Shown here: positions 1 through 6,475 of the stretch, in pieces
Numbering within the stretch: the first letter of the stretch is position 1
Layout: each line of letters opens with the position of its first letter
Notes under the pieces: model-generated
Told to the model about the DNA's origin: nothing
The model's database searches: none
Seen by the model: only the letters and a program-made list of their open reading frames with translations
Position numbers and translations under genes: made by a program
Assembly: GCA_027346925.1 (NCBI GenBank)
Contig: DAIERH010000117.1
Coordinates: 1-7,074, forward strand
DNA from: Geobacter sp.
GTDB lineage: Bacteria; Desulfobacterota; Desulfuromonadia; Geobacterales; Pseudopelobacteraceae
Direction of reading: 5' to 3'
Length of the DNA stretch: 7,074 bases

Positions 1-71
1 GAACAACCTCTCCCTTGTTTCCCGGAACCCCCTTGCCGATACGTTTCCTACTAATTTCACAGCCGCAATAC

Positions 72-152
72 GATTGTGACGATCGCGCACTACAGTATGA
101 ATAACCTCGATTCGTGACGCCTGAATGGCGGATCGGGCAAGCGTCACGGATC
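72..152. promoter_or_regulatory. Three copies of an 11-bp operator-like motif
   Basis: GATTCGTGACG occurs at 109-119. A copy lacking one base (GATTGTGACG) is at 72-81. An inverted copy with one mismatch (GATCCGTGACG on the minus strand) is at 142-152. The first copy overlaps the putative -35 box at 74-79 and the other two lie just downstream of the putative -10. Repeated sites around a promoter are typical of a repressor or activator operator. The cognate regulator is unknown and is not encoded in the window. The repeats are read directly from the sequence; the operator role is inferred. Confidence 0.45.
74..101 (+). promoter_or_regulatory. Possible sigma70-type promoter for the 75-residue gene and arsC
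   Basis: TTGTGA at 74-79 and TATGAA at 96-101 are separated by 16 bp, and each matches four of six consensus bases. Transcription would start near 108, leaving a leader of about 80 nt before the ATG at 187. The match is only moderate, and no better box pair was found between 1 and 186. Confidence 0.35.
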
Positions 153-186
153 CGGGAACAACAAAAATACTCTACGGGAGTCAGCC

Positions 187-414
187 ATGAATAGTTCTAA
201 AAATAATCTCAGCCAGTGCAGTAATTCAGCCATGGAGGCCTTGAAGCGTGCCTACGAGGAGTGCCCGAGCAGTACGGCAGGATCCTTTATCATCATTGCA
301 TTCAATGCACTCATCCGGTTGGAAAATGAACTTGAGAAGGGCAACACGCCACACGGGCGCAATCACGCCGGCGGTTATACGCATTTTCAGGGTGATTGCG
401 GCGCGGCGGCCTGA
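187..414 (+). CDS. Small Cys/His-containing protein of unknown function, upstream of arsC
   Basis: I do not recognise this 75-residue protein. GGGAG at 176-180 sits six bases before the ATG and supports the start; Met16 is an in-frame alternative. After a polar N-terminus rich in Ser and Asn, residues 15-50 look helical, with a short hydrophobic stretch (FIIIAFNALI, 34-43) too short and too flanked by charge to be a sure membrane segment. The tail (52-75) is Gly/His-rich. There are three Cys (11, 26, 71) and three His (56, 60, 66), many for such a short protein, so metal or metalloid binding is possible but unproven. The first codons are A+T-rich, unlike the later genes. It ends 34 bp before arsC on the same strand with no obvious terminator between, so the two are probably co-transcribed. 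Confidence 0.6.
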   Translation: MNSSKNNLSQCSNSAMEALKRAYEECPSSTAGSFIIIAFNALIRLENELEKGNTPHGRNHAGGYTHFQGDCGAAA

Positions 415-448
415 CAAAGGAGAAAGAAAAGAATAAAGGGGAGATTTC

Positions 449-889
449 ATGGCAACACAAAGGAAAATCAGGGTGCTTTTCGTCTGCGTTCACAACAGCG
501 CCCGCAGCCAGATGGCCGAGGCGTTTCTCAATCAGCTCGCCGGCGACCGCTTTGAAGCCCAAAGCGCCGGGCTTGAGCCGGGAACGCTCAATCCGCTGGC
601 CGTTGCGGTAATGAAAGAGGTGGGAGCAGACATATCGGCCAACCGGACAAAAAGCGTTTTCGACTTTTTCAGGAGCGGCAGCCTGTTCGATTATGTCGTC
701 ACGGTCTGCGATGGCGCCAACGCCGAGCGCTGTCCCATCTTCCCCGGAGTCACGAAGAGGCTCCACTGGAGCTTTGCCGACCCGGCGGCCCTCGCGGGAG
801 AGTGGGAGCAGATGGTGGGGGCAACCCGGCTGATCAGGGATGAAATACGGGCTGCCGTGGCTTCCTTCATACGGGACTATTCTTCCTGA
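449..889 (+). CDS. arsC: Arsenate reductase, thioredoxin-coupled type (LMW protein tyrosine phosphatase fold)
   Basis: This 146-residue cytoplasmic protein should reduce arsenate to arsenite using thioredoxin. The phosphatase-like P-loop is CVHNSARS (13-20), with nucleophile Cys13 and Arg19. The two further redox cysteines of this family are present: Cys87 (TVCDGA) and Cys95 (ERCPIFPG). The DP pair at 111-112 is at the position of the family's general acid. Three cysteines plus the HNSARSQMAEAF sequence favour arsenate reductase over a plain tyrosine phosphatase. Length is normal for the family (about 130-145). A strong Shine-Dalgarno (AAAGGGGAG, 436-443 region) precedes the ATG. It follows the 75-residue gene by 34 bp. 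No arsR, acr3 or arsB is found in the window, so arsenite export must be encoded elsewhere, or beyond the left edge. Confidence 0.92.
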   Translation: MATQRKIRVLFVCVHNSARSQMAEAFLNQLAGDRFEAQSAGLEPGTLNPLAVAVMKEVGADISANRTKSVFDFFRSGSLFDYVVTVCDGANAERCPIFPGVTKRLHWSFADPAALAGEWEQMVGATRLIRDEIRAAVASFIRDYSS

Positions 890-891
890 TC

Positions 892-907
892 GCGGCACTG
901 CCGTTTT
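892..907 (+). terminator. Weak candidate terminator after arsC
   Basis: CGGC (893-896) and GCCG (900-903) form a four-base-pair stem with a three-base loop, followed by TTTT at 904-907; a G-T pair can extend it. It begins three bases after the arsC stop. The stem is short, so partial readthrough into the chemoreceptor gene is possible. Confidence 0.3.
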
Positions 908-997
908 CCGCAACAAAAATGTATCGCCGCCAAAATCCGTCTGTAACACGCCGGTGCTAGAGTTTGCATCAAAACCACTGAGCAGCGGGAGGAAGTC

Positions 998-2725
998 ATG
1001 TTGAACTGGTATATCAAACAGACCCTTGGCAGGAAGATCCTTGCCGGATTTTTGATCATCGCGGCTATTGCGGGACTGAGCGGGGTCTTTTCCACCGGCA
1101 TGATATGGGATGTTACCCGGCGCGGCAGCCTCATGTACACCGCGAACTTCACCCCCATCCGCAACCTTACGGATGTGGTGAAAGGGTACCAGACCTCCCT
1201 CACCATGCTGCGGGAAATCATCATCGACAAGTCGTCACAGGAGCAGGCCGAACATCTGGAAAAGCTGCAACAGGCCGATGACAAGGTCCTGAAGGGCTTG
1301 GCCGCGTTTCATGACTCGAACCGGTCGGCGGAGGCCTCGGCGTTGTACAAGCAGATCAGTGAAGACCTGCAACTCTACGGATTCTTCCGCGACAAGATCA
1401 TCGACTACGCCAAGACCGACCGGCGCGACGAGGCCGTCAATATCATGCGCACCCAGGCATCCGATGTCATCGAACGCATCGATGGCAGCATCGACAAGAT
1501 CATGGCCCTCAACAATGCCCAGGCAATGGCCAGGTACACCGACAATGCCTCCGCGGCCCGGACGGCCCTGTACATGAACATGCTCTGCCTGCTGGCTGGG
1601 GTGACGAGCGCCCTGGCCATGGGGTATTTCCTTGCCAGGGGGATCACCAAGCCTCTCAGGCGCCTGACCGATACGGTCGGCTCCATAGCCGGGGGGGATC
1701 TGACCACCAGGCTGGACAACTCGTATCCCGCCGATTCCCGCAATGAAGTCCATATCCTTTCGCTCAATATCGACCGGATGGCCACTACCCTCCATTCGGT
1801 GCTCACCAAGATTGCCGGGGATTCCCGGCAACTCTCGTCGTCATCCGGCAAGCTCAATCAAACATCGGCCGCCATGGTCCGGATGGCAGGCGAGGCATCG
1901 ACCCAGATCGGTTCGGTTTCCACATCCAGTTCAGAGATGAGCCTTACCGCCTCGGAGATCGCCCGCAACTGCTCCACGGCGGCCGCCAACCTGGCTCTGG
2001 CGAACAACGGCGTCAACGAAAGCCAGCAGATCATGGATGAAACGACCCGGTCCATGCAGCGTATCGGCGAGCACGTCCGGGAGACCGCCCAGGTGATCGA
2101 CAGCCTGGGGCAGCGCTCGATCCAGATCGGCGAGATCACGGCGACCATCGACGAGATTGCCGACCAGACCAATCTGCTTGCCCTGAATGCCGCCATCGAG
2201 GCGGCCCGTGCCGGTGAGAACGGCCGGGGGTTCGCGGTGGTGGCCGACGAGGTGCGCGCACTGGCATCGCGCACCACAAAGGCTACCAAGGAGATATCCG
2301 CCATGATCCAGGCAATCCAGGCCGAGACGCACCGGGCCAACTCTTCCATGGGCCATGGTGTCGCGGAGGTGGAAGAAGGGACACGCATGGTGGCAAAGAC
2401 GGGGCAGGCCCTCACGGCAATCACCGATACCATGCGGACCATCTCCGGCGAGGTGGCGCAGATCGCTACCGCGGCCGAGCAGCAGAGCGCCTCGGTGAGC
2501 GGGATAACCACGAACATCCGGCATGTGACGGCCGTTATCAACGAGAACGCCGGCGGTACCCAGGAGCTTGCCGCCGAGGCAGCGGGCCTGAACGACATGG
2601 CTGTCGATCTCCAGGAAATCGTTGCACGGTTCAAGCTCGATCAATCGCGGCACCAGGGCGCAATGCCGGAAGAATCGGGGAGGTATGGGTTCGCTTTTTC
2701 CGGATTGACGGCTGCGGAAGCGTGA
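998..2725 (+). CDS. Methyl-accepting chemotaxis protein with periplasmic four-helix-bundle-like sensor
   Basis: This 575-residue inner-membrane chemoreceptor should signal to CheA/CheW. Transmembrane helix 1 is at about 14-36. A helical periplasmic sensor region (about 37-188, resembling the 4HB_MCP family) follows. Transmembrane helix 2 is at about 190-212 and HAMP at about 213-265, starting GITKPLRRL. The cytoplasmic hairpin spans about 266-546, with the conserved tip from IADQTNLLALNAAIEAARAG (387-406) to VVADEVRALA (414-423). Each hairpin arm is roughly 140 residues, about 20 heptads, the size of the 40H class by my rough count. The tail (547-575) has no NWETF-type CheR-binding pentapeptide. 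GGGAGGAA at 987-994 fixes the start. No che genes lie beside it, so it is an orphan receptor here. The ligand cannot be read from sequence. Only a poor extended -10 (TGCTAGAGT, 955-963) is seen upstream. Confidence 0.95.
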   Translation: MLNWYIKQTLGRKILAGFLIIAAIAGLSGVFSTGMIWDVTRRGSLMYTANFTPIRNLTDVVKGYQTSLTMLREIIIDKSSQEQAEHLEKLQQADDKVLKGLAAFHDSNRSAEASALYKQISEDLQLYGFFRDKIIDYAKTDRRDEAVNIMRTQASDVIERIDGSIDKIMALNNAQAMARYTDNASAARTALYMNMLCLLAGVTSALAMGYFLARGITKPLRRLTDTVGSIAGGDLTTRLDNSYPADSRNEVHILSLNIDRMATTLHSVLTKIAGDSRQLSSSSGKLNQTSAAMVRMAGEASTQIGSVSTSSSEMSLTASEIARNCSTAAANLALANNGVNESQQIMDETTRSMQRIGEHVRETAQVIDSLGQRSIQIGEITATIDEIADQTNLLALNAAIEAARAGENGRGFAVVADEVRALASRTTKATKEISAMIQAIQAETHRANSSMGHGVAEVEEGTRMVAKTGQALTAITDTMRTISGEVAQIATAAEQQSASVSGITTNIRHVTAVINENAGGTQELAAEAAGLNDMAVDLQEIVARFKLDQSRHQGAMPEESGRYGFAFSGLTAAEA

Positions 2726-2946
2726 GTGATCAACAGGGGTGATTGCTCATATGTCGCCAAGGTCAAAAGGTTCGTCGAAGACCTGGAGCATGGAGCCCTC
2801 TGAGCTTCATCGGTCCTGCCGGCGGGAACCGCCGCAGTTATTGATGATGAGCGGCGAACCGGGTTGACGGACGGCATCGGAGGGGCCATCGGTCGGATTG
2901 TGCCTGGTATCGATGCCGTCCGCGCATTTGCGCCCGGGGAGGGCTG
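2726..2946. other. Non-coding space between convergent genes, with inverted repeats
   Basis: The chemoreceptor gene and ppk2 point at each other across this stretch. It holds two clear inverted repeats. The first is 2820-2834, CGGCGG and CCGCCG around a GAA loop. The second is 2869-2879 (GGACGGCATCG) with 2911-2921 (CGATGCCGTCC), a perfect 11-bp pair with a 31-nt loop. Neither is followed by a T-run on either strand, so they are not classical terminators, though they could stabilise or mark mRNA 3' ends. A 25-codon open stretch in frame with the chemoreceptor follows its stop (2726-2803). I see no convincing gene. Confidence 0.6.
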
Positions 2947-2964
2947 TTATTTCCCGCCCTTTTT
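2940..2964 (+). terminator. Candidate intrinsic terminator for the chemoreceptor transcript
   Basis: AGGGC (2940-2944) and GCCCT (2956-2960) can pair around an 11-nt loop, followed by a run of five T (2960-2964) and further T-rich sequence. The right arm lies inside the 3' end of the opposing ppk2 gene, so the element would act on rightward transcription. The stem has only five pairs and the loop is long. Confidence 0.33.
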
Positions 2965-3834
2965 CCTGTTCTTGCCCTTTGTCTTTTTCCCGTTCTTCGC
3001 AGCTTCCTCTTCCTCTGCCCTGTGGTACTTCTCCCTGACTTCCCCGATGTCCACCGTTGGTTTGGGAAACTCCATGTTCAGTGACTCAAGGGTCTCGACC
3101 ACGATCTGCGACACGGCGAGGTTGCGGAACCACTTGTGGTTGGCCGGAATGACGAACCACGGCGCGTGCGCCGTGCTGCACCTGCTCAGGGCGTCCTCGA
3201 ATGCCCTGGTGTAATCGTCCCAGTACTCGCGTTCCCCGTAGTCCGACTCGCTGATTTTCCAGTGCCGCGCCGGGTCGTCGATCCGCTGCTTGAAACGCCG
3301 GAGCTGCTCGTCCTCGCTGATGTGCAGGTAGAATTTGAGGATATGGGTACCGTTGCCGGCAAGGTTTTTCTCGAAATCGTTGATGAGGTCGTAGCGCTTT
3401 GACCAGATCTTTTTCGGGACGGTCTTGTGCACCCGGCTGATCAGCACATCCTCGTAGTGGGAGCGGTTGAAGATCGCGACCTGGCCACGGTGAGGCGCAG
3501 CCTGGTGGATGCGCCAGAGGAAATCGTGGGCCGCCTCCTCGGCCGAGGGGACCTTGAATCCGTAGACCCGCGCCCCTTGAGGATTCATGTTTCCCAGGAC
3601 GTGATTGATGGTGCCGTCCTTGCCGCCCGCATCCATGGCCTGGAGGATGATGAGCAACGACCGTTTGCCCTCGGCGTACAGGAGGTACTGCAGTTCGCGG
3701 AGACGTTGCGTGTACTTTTCCAGTTCGCCCAGTGCCGACGTCTGGTCTTCGTGCTTATCCTTGAACGCGGCATCGACCTTGTCCAGCCTGACGGCGCTCC
3801 CCGGTTTGACCCTGAACTTTTCTCCGTAGTTCAT
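2947..3834 (-). CDS. ppk2: Polyphosphate kinase 2 family, class III-like (polyphosphate:nucleotide phosphotransferase)
   Basis: This 295-residue cytoplasmic enzyme should transfer phosphate from polyphosphate to nucleotides. The Walker A-like loop is AMDAGGKDGT (66-75) and the Walker B-like segment is IFNRSHYEDVL (121-131). The basic lid region is about 183-199 (QRIDDPARHWKISESDY). The pattern, including LQAMDAGGKDGT, APWFVIPANHKW and VETLE, resembles class III PPK2 enzymes, which phosphorylate both AMP and ADP; the class is assigned from memory of related sequences. An unusual tail (271-295) has four Glu in a row and then many Lys. The start overlaps the transporter stop (ATGA), and AGGAGG (3841-3846) six bases upstream decides it. 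It is the last gene of the sixA-CHAD-SulP-ppk2 operon and should be translationally coupled to the transporter. Confidence 0.93.
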   Translation of the reverse strand: MNYGEKFRVKPGSAVRLDKVDAAFKDKHEDQTSALGELEKYTQRLRELQYLLYAEGKRSLLIILQAMDAGGKDGTINHVLGNMNPQGARVYGFKVPSAEEAAHDFLWRIHQAAPHRGQVAIFNRSHYEDVLISRVHKTVPKKIWSKRYDLINDFEKNLAGNGTHILKFYLHISEDEQLRRFKQRIDDPARHWKISESDYGEREYWDDYTRAFEDALSRCSTAHAPWFVIPANHKWFRNLAVSQIVVETLESLNMEFPKPTVDIGEVREKYHRAEEEEAAKNGKKTKGKNRKKGGK

Positions 3835-3846
3835 GATGCTCCTCCT
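3831..3846 (-). promoter_or_regulatory. ppk2 ribosome binding site inside the transporter gene, with ATGA stop/start overlap
   Basis: On the minus strand AGGAGG (3841-3846) forms part of the last sense codons of the transporter gene. Six bases later ATGA (3834-3831) contains both the ppk2 start and the transporter stop. This arrangement usually means translational coupling and fixed relative output of the two proteins. Confidence 0.8.
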
Positions 3847-5588
3847 TGCGGTAGCGGAATTGGCGGCGCTTGCGACGGGCTCCCCGCGTCACCGGTGTTT
3901 CCCCGGCCGTATGCGGCCACAACAGCGGCAGGTGTCTGGAAAAAGGCGTCACCGCCGAACAGGTCGGTGAGTTCGGACCGGTCGAACTCACCACGGACTT
4001 CATCGACGACTTCGCACCACACGAGCCTGATTCCCTGTCCCGCCAGGGTGCCGTGGAGCGTGCGCAGGGTTTCGGCTGCCGTGAAGTCCACATCGTTTAC
4101 CGCGGCCGCATCGATACAGAACCAGGACAAGGGAGGGTTCGCGCTCCTGGCGAGTTCGACGACCTCCCTGGCGAGTACCTGACTGTTGGCATAGTACATG
4201 TTATGCATGAAGCGGTAGATCATGAGGCCGGGCACGACCTCTCCACCCGCGTCGAGCGGTCGCTGCCGCCAACCCTGGGTTGCGTCGGGAACGATCAGCA
4301 TGTTGTTTACGAGATAACCATGCCGCGTATGGGCCACGAGCGAAAGGACGATGGCCAGGAGGATGCTCTGCTCGACCCCCGCAAGGACAACCACCGCGGC
4401 CGTGATCAGGGCGACCCAGAACTCCCAGGGCCGCTCCGCGTAGATCTTCTTCATCCCCTTGATATCGATCAGTTCCACACCGATCAGGAAGACCACTGCC
4501 GAAAGGACCGCCCCAGGCAGGTAGGCCAAGGGGCTGGTGAAAAAGAGGAGCGCCATGAGAACGATGAAGCTCGTGGTAAGCTGCGAAAGCTGGCTCTGTC
4601 CACCCGCGCTTTCGACCATCCGGGTCTTGGTCGGGCTGCCATTCACGACAAAGGACCCGGACAGACCGGCGCCGATGTTGGCCAGGCACAAGCCCACCAG
4701 GTCCACATTCTCGTCGAAACGCTCGTTGTAGCGGGCGGCATAGGCTCGCGAGGTGGCTGCGCTCTGGGCCAGGATCACCACGAACATGGCAAAGGAGGTG
4801 GGGACCAGCTTTTCGATCAGGTCCATGTCGATAGCCACCGCGGGCAGGCCAATCTTCGGCAGGCCGTTCGGGACAGGGCCGAGGACATGGACCCCGTGGC
4901 TTTCCATGTTGAGCGCCCAGCTGGCGATGATGGCCCCGATTACCGCAATCAGGGCGCCCGGGATCTTCTTCGATATCTTGCGTGACCCGATGATGATCAC
5001 GAGGACCGAGGCCGCCACCATGAGGGAGGTGAAATTAGCCTGATCGATCTCTCGCAGCGTGGAGACGAGTTTGTGGATGGTGTCGTGCCCGCCTCCGGGC
5101 AGATCGAGCATTCCTGAGATTTCTCCGGCGGCGACCTGGATGCCGACCCCGGACAGGAAACCGACGAGCACGGTGCGTGACAGGAAGTCGGCCAGGAAAC
5201 CAAGACGGGCGATACGGGCCAGAAACAGGAACCCGGCGGCCATGAGCGCGAGAAGGCCCGCCAGGGCGAGCCACTCGCCCGACCCGGGAGCAGCCATTCC
5301 GGCGACGCTGGAGGCGAGAATGGCCGCCGTGGCCGAGTCTGCGCCGACAACGAGACGCCGGGACGATCCGAAGAGGGCATACAGGACCGTTGGGATGAGG
5401 ATGGTGTAGAGCCCGGTGATCACCGGCGTACCGGAAATCTTCGTGTAGCCCATTACCTCGGGGATGGCAAGGGCTGCCAGCGTGATTCCCGCGATGATGT
5501 CGGCCGGCATCCGGGAGCCGTCGATGGGGAGAATCCCCTGAAACATGCGGAGCCGGAACCTCCCTGGTTTTGCCGTGGCGTTTGCCAT
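3831..5588 (-). CDS. SulP (SLC26-like) family inorganic anion transporter with C-terminal STAS domain
   Basis: This 585-residue inner-membrane protein is a SulP-family transporter; members carry sulfate, bicarbonate or other anions, and the substrate here is unknown. Residues from about 28 to 420 carry a dozen or more hydrophobic segments. The family signature region is GLYTILIPTVLYALFG (59-74) followed by VVGADSATAAIL (80-91). A STAS domain covers about 440-560, with its conserved loop near NDVDFTAAETL (498-508), where Thr503 is near the phosphorylatable position of STAS proteins. At the segment AQSAATSRAYAAR (274-286) Gln275 stands where many SulP proteins have Glu. A short Pro/Gly-rich tail ends the protein. 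AAGGAG (5593-5598) precedes the ATG by four bases. It starts 18 bp after the CHAD gene and overlaps ppk2 by 4 bp, so it sits within a polyphosphate-related operon. Confidence 0.93.
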   Translation of the reverse strand: MANATAKPGRFRLRMFQGILPIDGSRMPADIIAGITLAALAIPEVMGYTKISGTPVITGLYTILIPTVLYALFGSSRRLVVGADSATAAILASSVAGMAAPGSGEWLALAGLLALMAAGFLFLARIARLGFLADFLSRTVLVGFLSGVGIQVAAGEISGMLDLPGGGHDTIHKLVSTLREIDQANFTSLMVAASVLVIIIGSRKISKKIPGALIAVIGAIIASWALNMESHGVHVLGPVPNGLPKIGLPAVAIDMDLIEKLVPTSFAMFVVILAQSAATSRAYAARYNERFDENVDLVGLCLANIGAGLSGSFVVNGSPTKTRMVESAGGQSQLSQLTTSFIVLMALLFFTSPLAYLPGAVLSAVVFLIGVELIDIKGMKKIYAERPWEFWVALITAAVVVLAGVEQSILLAIVLSLVAHTRHGYLVNNMLIVPDATQGWRQRPLDAGGEVVPGLMIYRFMHNMYYANSQVLAREVVELARSANPPLSWFCIDAAAVNDVDFTAAETLRTLHGTLAGQGIRLVWCEVVDEVRGEFDRSELTDLFGGDAFFQTPAAVVAAYGRGNTGDAGSPSQAPPIPLPQGGAS

Positions 5589-5606
5589 GGAACTCCTTGG
5601 CGGCGT

Positions 5607-6455
5607 TCAGTTCACGGGGCCGAGCGGCTCGGCCCCGACGAGCGCGGCGAATTCATGGAAAAGCCGCCTGGTTTCGTTGGTGACCACCTGTTCCGCCGCG
5701 GAGAGCTCGTCGGCCGAGGCCCCTGTTTTCCGGCACATCGCGGCAAACACCGTCATGTCGTTCATGCTTCCGAGGAGAGACTGGTATTTTTTGAGGCGAT
5801 CGAGGACCGTGCCGTAATCCTGTTCCGTGATCCTGGAAACGATCTCCAGGAAATAGCGCCATTTCTTGATGGCGATCCTCAGGGCGTGGCGCTCCCCGCA
5901 ATTTTCAAAACCGAGCGCCGCGGGCAACAGGGTTTGAATCGTCTCGAACAGGCTGACCGAGGTGGCGGAGAGATACGAAGGAAGAGCCGGTACGTTCCGT
6001 TTCCGGAGGCAATCCACCGTTATGCCGGCCACGACGCCGCGCACCAGCGGATCGAGCTTTCGGGGCTTGAGGTCCTTCAGGGCCTTGATTGTCTTGCGCT
6101 GTTCGCGCTCTCTCGTGTCCGCCAGTCGGCTCATGAGGTCGGGCAAGCCGATCTGCCCGTCGTGAGACCCGAAAAAAACCAATGCCTCGTCAAGGTTGCG
6201 CAGATTTCCCAGCGTCCGGGTAAGTGCCCGGATTTCCTTGGAGAGCTTCGGCACGTTCCTGCTGTCGCACAAGGGGGCCAACAGGTTCAATGCCGCCCTG
6301 AAGCGGCGCGACGCCACCCTCAGGTCGTGGATGTCCTCAAGCCCGCACCTTTTCAGGACAACACGCCTGAGGCGGCGCATCTCTTCCCATTGGGAATGGA
6401 AGACATTTCGGGCGCGTTTCAACACGGCATCGTTGCCTTTCATGATAAATTCCAT
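5607..6455 (-). CDS. CHAD-domain protein, probable polyphosphate-binding
   Basis: CHAD domains are all-helical, histidine- and arginine-rich modules known to bind inorganic polyphosphate. This 282-residue protein is a single CHAD domain without an attached CYTH domain. The first conserved basic helix is HDLRVASRRFRAALNLL (43-59) and the internally similar second half has HALRIAIKKWRYFLEIV (190-206). Both show the family's His plus basic-face pattern. The reading frame stays open upstream to 6593, but that would overlap sixA by over 100 bp and adds sequence unlike CHAD. I therefore chose Met at 6455; Met at 6443 (278 residues) is equally possible. Neither has a strong Shine-Dalgarno, suggesting coupling to sixA translation, whose stop is 20 bp upstream. 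The protein is probably cytoplasmic, with no signal peptide seen. Confidence 0.88.
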   Translation of the reverse strand: MEFIMKGNDAVLKRARNVFHSQWEEMRRLRRVVLKRCGLEDIHDLRVASRRFRAALNLLAPLCDSRNVPKLSKEIRALTRTLGNLRNLDEALVFFGSHDGQIGLPDLMSRLADTREREQRKTIKALKDLKPRKLDPLVRGVVAGITVDCLRKRNVPALPSYLSATSVSLFETIQTLLPAALGFENCGERHALRIAIKKWRYFLEIVSRITEQDYGTVLDRLKKYQSLLGSMNDMTVFAAMCRKTGASADELSAAEQVVTNETRRLFHEFAALVGAEPLGPVN

Positions 6456-6475
6456 GGATTCGGCCGAACGGACCG

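Larger units (their letters stand above)
15..161. repeat. Nested inverted repeats in the leader of the arsC operon
   Basis: An inner inverted repeat pairs 113-120 (CGTGACGC) with 141-148 (GCGTCACG). It extends to 111-120/141-150 if one G-T wobble is allowed, and the loop is 20 nt. An outer imperfect repeat pairs 19-26 (TTCCCGGA) with 151-158 (TCCGGGAA). With one bulged T it gains three more pairs, 15-17 with 159-161. The inner right arm ends exactly where the outer right arm begins. If transcription starts near 108, only the inner hairpin would be in the RNA, close to its 5' end. It could then be a stabilising leader hairpin, or in DNA form a protein-binding site. I do not recognise a known riboswitch. 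Confidence 0.5.

Noticed and set aside
76..90. A CRP/FNR-type palindrome at TGTGACGATCGCGCAC
   Set aside because: Only the left half TGTGA fits; the right half does not match TCACA and the symmetry fails outside the central CGATCG.
1..186. A cyclic-di-GMP or other known riboswitch in the leader
   Set aside because: No conserved riboswitch core was recognised; only simple inverted repeats are visible.
311..949. A 212-codon minus-strand open frame opposite arsC and the small gene
   Set aside because: It covers the well-supported arsC gene and shows no motif or convincing ribosome binding site.
953..968. A sigma54-like element (GG...TTTGC) upstream of the chemoreceptor
   Set aside because: The spacing between GG (953-954) and GC (966-967) is 11 bases instead of the required 10, and the flanking consensus is poor.
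1858..2634. A 258-codon minus-strand open frame opposite the chemoreceptor
   Set aside because: It is the antisense of the highly conserved signalling hairpin, and its Ser/Ala-rich content follows from that.
3870..4985. A 371-codon plus-strand open frame opposite the SulP gene
   Set aside because: Its composition (many His, Gly, Asp and Arg) is that of an antisense shadow of membrane-protein codons, and no family pattern is visible.
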